The position numbers were made by a program, and so were the translations under genes. Below the pieces are notes generated by a model. That model ran no database searches and was not told where the DNA came from. It was given only the letters and a program-made list of their open reading frames with translations. Shown here one piece after another: positions 1-6,696 of a stretch of 10,292 nucleotides of DNA. Every line of letters begins with the position of its first letter. The first letter of the stretch is position 1. The DNA comes from DASQDN01 sp035630195 (lineage in GTDB: Bacteria; Acidobacteriota; Terriglobia; Bryobacterales; Bryobacteraceae): assembly GCA_035630195.1 (NCBI GenBank), contig DASQLD010000506.1:1-10292 (forward strand). The letters are read 5' to 3'.

Positions 1-1155
1 ATCAACCGCATGAAACCTGCAGCGCCCGAGGTCGACGCTGCCACTGTTTGGCCCGACACTGTACGACGCGGACCAATGCTACGGGACGTCCGCGGTATAG
101 GCACCCTCGTACCCGAAGAGATTCTATTCATTGCCGCTCAGACCGACGGCCGCGTTGACAGGATCGCCGCCCGTCCCGGCGCGCTCGTCACCGCCAACAC
201 GGTGCTCCTCGAACTCAGCAATCCTGAACTCGAACTGGCCGCACAGGACGCCGAGTGGCTGATGAAATCCGCCGAGGCCACCTACACCGATCTCCGGGTT
301 CGCCTGCAAAGTCAGAAACTCGAACAGCAATCGGTCGCCGCTAAAGTTCAGTCCGATTACGTTCAAGCGAAATTGAAAGCCGATCTTGAACAACGACTAG
401 GGGATGCAGGGTTAACTTCAGAGATAAATCTAAAAACTACGAAAGCGATTGCGGACGAACTCGCAAACCGGTCGTCTATCGAGAAGCAGAAGGTTGAGAT
501 CAGCGACGAGTCCGTTCAGGCACAGTTGGCTGCGCAGCGCGTCCAGATCGACAAGCTGCGCGCCGCTTGGCAGTTGAAGAAGGCGCAGGTGGAGCAGTTA
601 ATCGTCAGAGCTGGCGCTCAGGGTGTGCTGCAACAACTTCCGGTCGAGGTCGGTCAGCGTCTGATTCCCGGCGCGGTGCTCGCCAAGATCGCGCAGCCGT
701 CGAAATTGAAAGCAGAGTTGAAGATACCGGAAACGCAGGCGAAGGACATTCTGTTGGGCCAGACAGTGACGGTGGATACCCGGAACGGCATAATACCGGG
801 AAAAGTTAGTCGCATCGATCCGGCCGTTCTGAACGGCACCGTTACTGTAGATGTCCATCTTGAAGGCGAACTGCCCTCCGGCGCCCGGCCCGACCTGAGC
901 GTGGATGGTTCCGTTGAAATTGAACGGCTGGCGGATGTTGTTTTTGTCAATCGCCCAGTCTTAGGTCAGCCCCATAGCACTATCTCGCTGTTCAAGCTGG
1001 AGGCTGATGGAAAAGAAGCGGTTCGCGTGCCGGTGAAACTCGGCCGTGGTTCTGTTGCAACAATCGAAATCCTCGAAGGACTGAAGGTAGGCGACCGCGT
1101 CCTCCTCTCCGACATGTCGGCGATGGATGGCCATAATCGGATCCGCCTCAATTAG
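1..1155 (+). CDS. Periplasmic efflux adaptor (HlyD/MacA-like membrane-fusion protein), 5' partial
   Basis: Adaptor subunit expected to link an inner-membrane ABC transporter to the periplasm or an outer-membrane duct. The frame is open to the window edge (three codons precede the first Met at base 10), and no membrane anchor or signal peptide is visible, so the true start is probably upstream. Counting from the Met at base 10: a lipoyl-type half-motif with GRVDRIAARPGALV at about 47-60; NPELELA at 71-77 leading into a long Gln/Lys/Glu-rich coiled-coil hairpin to about 195; the second lipoyl half with VGQRLIPGAVLAKI near 214-227; a beta-barrel domain about 231-305; and a membrane-proximal domain ending VGDRVLL at 360-366. 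This is the classic domain order. The gene ends 16 bases before an ABC ATPase gene, which supports a MacA-like role. Substrate is unknown. No TolC-like gene is in the window. Confidence 0.88.
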   Translation: MNRMKPAAPEVDAATVWPDTVRRGPMLRDVRGIGTLVPEEILFIAAQTDGRVDRIAARPGALVTANTVLLELSNPELELAAQDAEWLMKSAEATYTDLRVRLQSQKLEQQSVAAKVQSDYVQAKLKADLEQRLGDAGLTSEINLKTTKAIADELANRSSIEKQKVEISDESVQAQLAAQRVQIDKLRAAWQLKKAQVEQLIVRAGAQGVLQQLPVEVGQRLIPGAVLAKIAQPSKLKAELKIPETQAKDILLGQTVTVDTRNGIIPGKVSRIDPAVLNGTVTVDVHLEGELPSGARPDLSVDGSVEIERLADVVFVNRPVLGQPHSTISLFKLEADGKEAVRVPVKLGRGSVATIEILEGLKVGDRVLLSDMSAMDGHNRIRLN

Positions 1156-1158
1156 GAG
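1154..1158 (+). promoter_or_regulatory. Ribosome binding site for first ABC ATPase
   Basis: AGGAG overlaps the stop codon of the adaptor gene and lies 13 bases before the ATG at 1172, a slightly long spacing. A second purine-rich run (AAGAAAG, 1164-1170) sits directly in front of the ATG. This placement supports 1172 as the start rather than the in-frame Met at 1199, and suggests translational coupling with the adaptor. Confidence 0.5.
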
Positions 1159-1171
1159 AACTTAAGAAAGC

Positions 1172-1870
1172 ATGAGCCCGAACGAATCCTTACTGCACAT
1201 GGAGGGTGTGACCAAGGTCTTTGTGACCGACGAGGTCGAGACCCACGCCCTGGCTGGAATCCACATGGAACTTCGGCGTGGAGAATACGTATCGATTTCA
1301 GGACCGTCTGGCTGCGGTAAGTCGACGCTGCTGGCGATACTAGGGTTGCTCGACACGCCAACAGATGGAACGTTTCTCCTCAACGGTCGTCCTGTGCACG
1401 ATTTGAAAATGTCGGAGCGAGCTCGCATTCGCAACCGCGAGATCGGCTTTATCTTCCAGGCGTTTAATCTCATCGGCGATCTCACCGTCTATGAGAATGT
1501 GGAGCTTCCGCTCACGTATCGTGGTATGCCTTCGTCCGAGCGCAAGCAGAAGGTGCACCACGCGCTCGAACGCGTCGGGATGTCGCACCGCGTCAAGCAC
1601 TATCCTTCGCAACTATCCGGTGGTCAGCAGCAGCGTGTCGCGGTGGCGCGTGCGCTTGCCGGAGATCCGGCAATCCTTCTCGCCGATGAGCCGACCGGAA
1701 ACCTCGATTCGGCAAACGGAGAAGCTGTTATGGAACTGCTGCGCGATCTGCATCGTTCGGGAGCCACGATTTGCATGGTGACCCACGATCCGCGCTACGC
1801 TCGCTACGCCGGCCGTTCCATTCATTTGTTTGACGGGCGTATCGTTGAAGAGGAGCGCATTTCTGCATGA
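1172..1870 (+). CDS. ABC transporter ATP-binding protein, MacB/LolD type (canonical site)
   Basis: Cytoplasmic ATPase that would power the permease encoded further down the operon. At 232 residues it has the usual length of a stand-alone LolD/MacB-type nucleotide-binding domain. Visible motifs: Walker A GPSGCGKST at 44-52, Q-loop Gln96 in FQAFNL, signature LSGGQQQRVAVARAL at 148-162, Walker B ILLADEP at 168-174 with catalytic Glu173, D-loop NLDS at 177-180, and H-loop His205 in VTHD. Every catalytic motif is intact. LTVYENVELPLTYRG after the Q-loop is typical of the LolD/MacB/FtsE group. The stop codon overlaps the next gene's start as ATGA, so the two ATPases are likely translationally coupled and made in similar amounts. 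Export of a lipophilic substrate or mechanotransmission is inferred from the family; the actual substrate cannot be told. Confidence 0.95.
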   Translation: MSPNESLLHMEGVTKVFVTDEVETHALAGIHMELRRGEYVSISGPSGCGKSTLLAILGLLDTPTDGTFLLNGRPVHDLKMSERARIRNREIGFIFQAFNLIGDLTVYENVELPLTYRGMPSSERKQKVHHALERVGMSHRVKHYPSQLSGGQQQRVAVARALAGDPAILLADEPTGNLDSANGEAVMELLRDLHRSGATICMVTHDPRYARYAGRSIHLFDGRIVEEERISA

Positions 1871-2559
1871 TCTCTCTCCGCAATGTGGAGAAGTCGTTTC
1901 AACACGGCCCCACGCGTACCTTCGTGCTACGTCGCGTCTCTCTCGATATCAAAGAAGGGGAGTTCGTCTCCATTATGGGGCCGTCCGGCGCCGGTAAATC
2001 GACGCTTCTTCATGTCATCGGGATGCACGACAGCGCGTGGACCGGGGAGTACTGGTTCAATGAGCAGCCGGTTCATAAACTCAGCAAGGGCAATCGCTCC
2101 GAATTGCAGAAACGCAACATCGGATTTGTCTTTCAGAGCTACCATCTGCTGGACGACATGACAGTCTACGAAAACCTCGAGCTTCCATTGTCGTATCGCA
2201 ATCTCCGAAAGCAGGATCGCGAGAGCGTCGTCTGCGACATCCTCGACCGCTTTCAGATGGTGGGCAAGAAAGATCTCTACCCCAGTCAGCTTTCGGGCGG
2301 CCAGCAGCAACTTGTCGGCGTTGCGCGCGCCTTGGTCGCGAACCCGAAGCTGATTCTCGCCGATGAGCCGACCGGGAACCTTCACTCGAGCCAGGCGAAA
2401 GAGATTATGGAGACATTCAAGCGCTTGAACGACGAAGGCGTCACAATCGTCCAGGTAACGCACTCGGAGCGTAATGCCGAGTTTGGAAACCGCATAATTC
2501 AGATCGTCGATGGCTGGATCGAGAATCCCATGGCGACAGAGGCAGTCCGCCAGGCCTGA
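1867..2559 (+). CDS. ABC transporter ATP-binding protein, MacB/LolD type, with variant D-loop
   Basis: Second ATPase of the operon, 230 residues, clearly related to the one before it. Walker A GPSGAGKST is at 38-46, Q-loop Gln90 in FQSYHL, signature LSGGQQQ at 142-148, Walker B LILADEP at 162-168 with Glu167, and H-loop His199 in VTHS. Two positions depart from the family norm: the D-loop reads NLHS (171-174), with His173 where Asp is usual, and the residue after LSGGQQQ is Leu149 instead of Arg. ATP binding looks intact, but the site formed with a partner may be altered. Because it overlaps the first ATPase gene by four bases, the two proteins plausibly form a heterodimer under one permease. 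From memory, similar 'GNLHS' ATPases recur in related operons, but I cannot check this. Family assignment is firm; the asymmetric role is inference. Confidence 0.94.
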   Translation: MISLRNVEKSFQHGPTRTFVLRRVSLDIKEGEFVSIMGPSGAGKSTLLHVIGMHDSAWTGEYWFNEQPVHKLSKGNRSELQKRNIGFVFQSYHLLDDMTVYENLELPLSYRNLRKQDRESVVCDILDRFQMVGKKDLYPSQLSGGQQQLVGVARALVANPKLILADEPTGNLHSSQAKEIMETFKRLNDEGVTIVQVTHSERNAEFGNRIIQIVDGWIENPMATEAVRQA

Positions 2560-2560
2560 C

Positions 2561-2565
2561 AGGAG
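2561..2565 (+). promoter_or_regulatory. Ribosome binding site deciding a GTG start
   Basis: AGGAG lies five bases before the GTG at 2571 and just after the stop codon of the second ATPase gene. It supports GTG initiation, which gives a protein with a clean signal peptide. Confidence 0.7.
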
Positions 2566-2570
2566 ACACA

Positions 2571-3284
2571 GTGCGTATTCCCGTTTTGCTCGCCCTCACA
2601 GCTTGCGTCGCCATGGCACAGCAGCGCGACTTCGAATGGCACGGACCCATCGCCCGAGGCTCCTTCATCGAAATTCGAGGCATCAACGGGAACGTACGGG
2701 CGATGCCATCCACTTCCGGGGAGGTCGAGGTTGAGGCGGATGTTGAATCCGGAGTTCAGGTGCAATTTATGCGTCACCAAAATGGCGTGACGGTCTGCAG
2801 CGTGTTTCCGGGCGAGAAGATTTGCCGACCGCTCGGTGACACTGGTCCGGGAGCGCGTGTGAATTTCGTCGTCCGTGTTCCCGAAGGCGTCAACTTTCTC
2901 GGCAGCACGGTCAATGGCGGAGTCGAAGCCAACGCCCTCAAAAGCGATGTCCAGGCCTACACCGTGAATGGGCAAGTCCGCGTAACCACCACCGGCACCG
3001 TACAGGCAAAAACGGTCAATGGCTCGATTACTGCATCATTGCTCAAACCTTTCTGGTCGAAGCCTGCAGAGCTCACTACGGTGAACGGCGGGATCACCCT
3101 CGTTTTACCCTCTACCGCGAACGCAGCCCTCGAAGCCGCGACCAAAAACGGAAAGATCGTCACCGACTTCAACGCGCGCGGCAAAGTAACCGATCAGGAA
3201 GTCATCGGCCGGATCGGCGGCGGCGGTAGCCGTCTCGTTCTCAACACAGTCAACGGAACGATTGCGCTTAAGCGCGGAGCGTAA
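2571..3284 (+). CDS. Secreted DUF4097-like beta-repeat protein
   Basis: Predicted exported protein of 237 residues starting at GTG. The N-terminus MRIPVLLALTACVAMA is a short signal peptide, with a likely cleavage site AMA|QQ after residue 16. The mature part is rich in short beta-strands punctuated by repeated Asn-Gly turns: TVNG begins at residues 113, 131, 148, 170 and 226, TKNG at 191 and GING at 37. This spacing of about 17-22 residues is the pattern of DUF4097/putative auto-transporter adhesin head domains, which build a right-handed beta-solenoid. Cys76 and Cys85 could form a disulfide. There is no membrane anchor after the signal. It lies between the ATPase and permease genes (11 and 1 base gaps), so it is probably made with the transporter and may act as an accessory envelope component. 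Its molecular function is unknown and no catalytic residues are apparent. Confidence 0.8.
   Translation: MRIPVLLALTACVAMAQQRDFEWHGPIARGSFIEIRGINGNVRAMPSTSGEVEVEADVESGVQVQFMRHQNGVTVCSVFPGEKICRPLGDTGPGARVNFVVRVPEGVNFLGSTVNGGVEANALKSDVQAYTVNGQVRVTTTGTVQAKTVNGSITASLLKPFWSKPAELTTVNGGITLVLPSTANAALEAATKNGKIVTDFNARGKVTDQEVIGRIGGGGSRLVLNTVNGTIALKRGA
3276..3279 (+). promoter_or_regulatory. Ribosome binding site deciding the permease start
   Basis: GGAG inside the last codons of the upstream gene lies six bases before the GTG at 3286. This favours GTG 3286 over the longer in-frame TTG at 3262, which would overlap the upstream gene by 23 bases and add a charged stretch not expected of the family. Confidence 0.55.
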
Positions 3285-3285
3285 G

Positions 3286-5706
3286 GTGGATCAAGTCTTA
3301 AAGAACATTCGCTTCGCATTGCGCATCATGGCGCGCAATCCAAGCTTTTCCGTGATCGCCATCCTAGCCCTGGCGCTTGGCATCGGAGCCAATACCGCAA
3401 TCTTCACTGTGGTCGATGGCATCGTACTAAAGCCCCTGCCTTACCCCGAGTCCTCGCGTCTCGCCTTTCTGTGGGAGCGGCAGCCGCAGATGGACTTCAT
3501 CTCCGTCGCCTACCTCAACTTCACCGACTGGCGCCAACAGCAGCGCTCCTTCGAGAACATGGCCGCGGTCCAGCCCGAAAGCTTCATTCTTACCGGAATT
3601 GAGCAACCGGAACGGCTGCGCGGCTCGAATGTCTCTCACGAGTTCTTCGATGTTTTGCGTGCCAGGCCAATTCTTGGGCGTACGTTTACTGCCGAAGAAG
3701 ACCGTGTCGGGTCGAACTTGATTGTCATTAGCGACAGCTTGTGGGAAAGGCGCTTCGGCCGTGATCGTGCGGTGATCGGCAAGCAAATGCGGCTTAGCTC
3801 AGAACTGTTTACGATCATCGGTGTGATGCCGGCGAGGTTCAATTACCCGATCTCCACCACACAAACCGAAGTGTGGACGCCACTCGCCAGGATCTCCGAT
3901 CGTCCAGGCGTTAAGGATCGCGGTAATCATCCCGGGATCTACGTCGTAGCGCGATTACTGCCGCATGTGACCGTCGAGCAAGCGCGGGAAGACATGGGTA
4001 GAGTCGCGGCGAACCTCGCGCGTCAGTATCCGGACACGAACAAGCTGCAATCTATCGGCTTAGGTCTGTTGCAGGTGCAAGCTGTTGGTACAGGCATGCG
4101 CGACGCCGGGTTTGTCGTACTCGGCGCGGTTGGGTTCGTTTTGCTGATCGCTTGCGCCAATGTTTCGAACTTGCTTCTCGCGCGCGCCAGTTCGCGTTCC
4201 CATGAGATCGCCCTTCGTTCTGCGCTTGGCGCTGGCCGCGGAGATATCGTCCGCCAGTTGCTGACCGAGAGCGTGTTGCTCGCGTTATTCAGCGGAGCGA
4301 TTGGCCTGTTGATCGCCTACTGGGGCGTAGATGCGCTGAAGTCGCTGATCCCTGCTACGACACCACGGCTCAACGAAATCGCGATCGATGGGCGGGTGCT
4401 CACATTTACCTTCGTCGTTTCGCTTCTCACCGGCCTGTTGTTCGGGCTGGTCCCCGCGATGCAAGCCTCAAATGCGAATGTACATGAAACGGTAAAGGAA
4501 GGCGGCAAACGAAATACAGGATCGGAGTCCCGGCAGCGATGGCGAAATGTCCTGATTGTCGGTGAGGTCGCTCTATCCGTCATCCTGCTCGTCGGCGCCG
4601 GACTCATGATTCAGAGCTTCGTGCAGATGTCGCATGCGTCTCCCGGCCTGGACGCATCACGCGTCGCGACCGCGACCATAGCGTTGCGAGGCGAGAACTA
4701 TAAGGAACCAGCTCAACAATTGACGTTCGCCAACGGGCTTCTCGAAAATGCTCGCCAACTGCCGGGAGTCGAAAAAGCCGCCATCACGACGTTCTTGCCG
4801 TTGTTGAACGCCAACCAAACCAGCATCTTCATCGAAGGTCAGCCAAGAGGCCAGCATGATCGCGTGATGACGGATTATCTCCGTATCTCGCCCGATTACT
4901 TCAGTACGTTAGGCATTCGAATAATCGATGGCCGGATCTTCACTGAGCACGATCGCGAGCAATCCCGAAAGATTGCCATCGTCGATGAAACACTCGCCAA
5001 GAAATACTTCCCTGGTCAGAGCGCGGTTGGCAAGAAGCTATACTCCGGCCCCTTGGATAATCTCACGACGTTCGAAATCGTGGGTGTTGTCGGACATGTA
5101 AAACACTACGGGCTTGATCAAGAGTCGCGCATTCAAACATACGTTCCGTTTGCTCAGTCCGCGGCGCCGGTGTTCAGTCTAGCGGTTCGAACCGCAGGCG
5201 ATCCCGCGATGGTGTCGAGCGCTCTGCGAAATGCTATAGCTACTATCGATCGCGATGTGCCGCTGTACAATCAGGCGCCCATGCGGGAATACGTTGAACG
5301 CAGCATGACAACCAAGCGCCTCTCGACAATCCTGTTCGGCATCTTCGCAGCCGTTGCTCTCCTTCTTTCGGCCATAGGCATCTACGGAGTAATCTCGTAT
5401 TCGGTCACACAGCGTACTCAGGAAATCGGCATCCGCATGGCCTTGGGAGCCCGATCGAATGACGTCCTTCGACTTGTCTTCGGACAAGGCGGCATGCTCA
5501 TCGGCCTCGGTGTGGTAATCGGGGTCATCGGCGCGGTTTCAATGGCGCGCCTTCTCAGCACGCTTCTCTATAATGTATCGACAACGGATTTGAAGACGTT
5601 CCTCGCCGCCCCAGTCATCCTCGCTGCCATCGCAGCCTTTGCAATCTACGTGCCCGCAAGACGAGCGATGCGCGTCGATCCCATGCAGGCCTTACGCTAT
5701 GAGTGA
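3286..5706 (+). CDS. Duplicated FtsX/MacB-type ABC permease (ADOP-like)
   Basis: Inner-membrane permease of 806 residues from GTG 3286, made of two tandem MacB-like halves. Half one: juxtamembrane NIRFALRIMARNPSFSV, TM1 about 21-43 with the typical LALGIGANTAIF, a large periplasmic domain, then TM2-4 at about 273-295, 324-350 and 371-391. Half two: TM5 about 419-445, a second periplasmic domain, and TM6-8 at about 679-706, 735-758 and 771-793, ending PMQALRYE. Each half keeps the conserved coupling segment that contacts an ATPase: SHEIALRSALGAGR near 307-320 and TQEIGIRMALGAR near 710-722. This matches the acidobacterial duplicated orphan permease architecture, but lacks the long cytoplasmic N-terminal extension many such proteins carry. 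The family is described as usually lacking adjacent ATPases; here two ATPase genes and an adaptor share the operon. A fused LolC-LolE-like or MacB-like role is inferred; the substrate is unknown. Confidence 0.93.
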   Translation: MDQVLKNIRFALRIMARNPSFSVIAILALALGIGANTAIFTVVDGIVLKPLPYPESSRLAFLWERQPQMDFISVAYLNFTDWRQQQRSFENMAAVQPESFILTGIEQPERLRGSNVSHEFFDVLRARPILGRTFTAEEDRVGSNLIVISDSLWERRFGRDRAVIGKQMRLSSELFTIIGVMPARFNYPISTTQTEVWTPLARISDRPGVKDRGNHPGIYVVARLLPHVTVEQAREDMGRVAANLARQYPDTNKLQSIGLGLLQVQAVGTGMRDAGFVVLGAVGFVLLIACANVSNLLLARASSRSHEIALRSALGAGRGDIVRQLLTESVLLALFSGAIGLLIAYWGVDALKSLIPATTPRLNEIAIDGRVLTFTFVVSLLTGLLFGLVPAMQASNANVHETVKEGGKRNTGSESRQRWRNVLIVGEVALSVILLVGAGLMIQSFVQMSHASPGLDASRVATATIALRGENYKEPAQQLTFANGLLENARQLPGVEKAAITTFLPLLNANQTSIFIEGQPRGQHDRVMTDYLRISPDYFSTLGIRIIDGRIFTEHDREQSRKIAIVDETLAKKYFPGQSAVGKKLYSGPLDNLTTFEIVGVVGHVKHYGLDQESRIQTYVPFAQSAAPVFSLAVRTAGDPAMVSSALRNAIATIDRDVPLYNQAPMREYVERSMTTKRLSTILFGIFAAVALLLSAIGIYGVISYSVTQRTQEIGIRMALGARSNDVLRLVFGQGGMLIGLGVVIGVIGAVSMARLLSTLLYNVSTTDLKTFLAAPVILAAIAAFAIYVPARRAMRVDPMQALRYE

Positions 5707-5709
5707 TAG

Positions 5710-6666
5710 ATGCGATTCGTCCTCGCAGTCAGCGCGACTGTACTCTCACTAGCAGCCCAGTCCGACCTACGCAGCCTTCTCGAGAGCGGCCATTACCGCA
5801 GAGCAAAATCGATAGCCGAGCAGCGCCTCAAATCAAACAGCGACGATAGCGAAGCGCATTACGCCGTTTCCCTCGCGCTCTACAGGGCAGGCGATCTCGA
5901 TCGAGCGCTTCCTTCCGCCGAAAAGGCCGCGTCCCTCAATCCCAAGGAAGCCGAATATCACAGCCACTTGGCCAACGTAGTCGGATCGCAGGCGCAAAAG
6001 GCTTCGGTGTTCCGCCAACTCGGGCTCGCCAAACGATGCCGCGCCGAGCTCGAAGCCGCCCTTGCCCTCGACCCACGTCACTATCAAGCGAACCTGGTCC
6101 TGATGCTCTATCTGCTCAAAGCCCCTGGATTATTCGGAGGCGACAAAACGCGCGCCCGAGCCATCCCGGATGCCATTTCCAAGTACGATCCATCGAACGG
6201 CTTCCTGGCCAAAGCCCGACTCACGCGCGAAGAAAATTCAAAAGCAAACGTAGCCGACCTCTACCGCAGCGCCGCCGATGCCAACCCAAAAAACTACGAA
6301 GCCCAGACAACTTATCTGGACGCGCTGCTTACTGACGACAAGAACATGGAGGAAGTGGAGCGCCGCGCGCGCCAACTCATCGCGAACTTTCCCGACCGCC
6401 AGGAAGGCTACGGATTTCTATCAGTTCGATATGCTGCGGCAGAACGCTGGAATGAGATGGACTCGGTCTTACGCGAAGGTCAGAAGCGAGTCCCAGACAA
6501 CCTCGAACCCTACCTCATCACAGCCCGCAGACTCCTTCGCGACAGAAAAGAACTCCAACGGGCCGAAGCCTATCTAAACCTGTATCTCACGCAAGAACCC
6601 GAATACGGAGCAACACCGCACTCTCAAGCACAAAGGCCCCTGAAGAATGAAGCGGGGCAGCGTTGA
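5710..6666 (+). CDS. Exported tetratricopeptide-repeat protein
   Basis: Protein of 318 residues beginning with a short signal peptide (MRFVLAVSATVLSLAA, likely cleaved before Gln17), so probably periplasmic. The rest is helical with TPR-like units: about 18-45 (LESGHYRRAKSIAEQRL), 46-79 (EAHYAVSLALYRAGDLDRAL...LNP), 80-122 (longer, with an insert around GSQAQKAS, ending ALALDP), and weaker repeats between about 185 and 295 (YRSAADANPKN, RRARQLIANFPD, LREGQKRVPDN). A conserved-looking block, LKAPGLFGGDKTRARA at 136-151, interrupts the repeats. The ATG is only three bases past the permease stop (TGATAGATG) and has no clear ribosome binding site, suggesting coupled translation. TPR proteins serve as protein-binding scaffolds, so an assembly or docking role with the transporter is plausible, but that is inference. 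The C-terminal tail (about 300-318) looks disordered. Confidence 0.85.
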   Translation: MRFVLAVSATVLSLAAQSDLRSLLESGHYRRAKSIAEQRLKSNSDDSEAHYAVSLALYRAGDLDRALPSAEKAASLNPKEAEYHSHLANVVGSQAQKASVFRQLGLAKRCRAELEAALALDPRHYQANLVLMLYLLKAPGLFGGDKTRARAIPDAISKYDPSNGFLAKARLTREENSKANVADLYRSAADANPKNYEAQTTYLDALLTDDKNMEEVERRARQLIANFPDRQEGYGFLSVRYAAAERWNEMDSVLREGQKRVPDNLEPYLITARRLLRDRKELQRAEAYLNLYLTQEPEYGATPHSQAQRPLKNEAGQR

Positions 6667-6688
6667 AAGGCTGCGGCCGATTTTTTTT
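6655..6688 (+). terminator. Rho-independent terminator closing the plus-strand operon
   Basis: GCAGC (6657-6661) pairs with GCTGC (6670-6674) around an eight-base loop. The stem can extend by two G-C pairs (6655-6656 with 6677-6678) past a two-base bulge. Eight consecutive T residues follow at 6681-6688. The hairpin includes the stop codon of the TPR gene in its loop. The U-tract orientation suits only plus-strand transcription. Pairing was done by eye, and a competing GCCCC/GGGGC stem (6636-6640 with 6654-6658) is possible. Confidence 0.6.
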
Positions 6689-6696
6689 AATCGTCA

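Noticed and set aside
396..450. AT-rich, rare-codon-looking patch inside the adaptor coiled coil
   Set aside because: The reading frame continues with normal coiled-coil residues on both sides, so it looks like local composition and not an insertion or frameshift.
1927..2463. 178-codon open frame on the minus strand
   Set aside because: It lies entirely opposite the second ATPase gene, has no recognisable motif, and is explained by codon bias of the real gene.
2595..2606. Lipobox-like LTAC in the DUF4097-like signal peptide (Cys12)
   Set aside because: The hydrophobic stretch before the Cys would be very short for a lipoprotein signal, and a good AMA|QQ site for signal peptidase I follows four residues later. 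Not fully excluded.
2499..2975. 158-codon open frame on the minus strand
   Set aside because: It is antisense to the ATPase end and the DUF4097-like gene, with no protein-like features or start signals.
3262..3285. TTG start at 3262 for the permease
   Set aside because: It overlaps the upstream gene by 23 bases. GTG 3286 has GGAG at six-base spacing and gives the usual short N-terminus before TM1.
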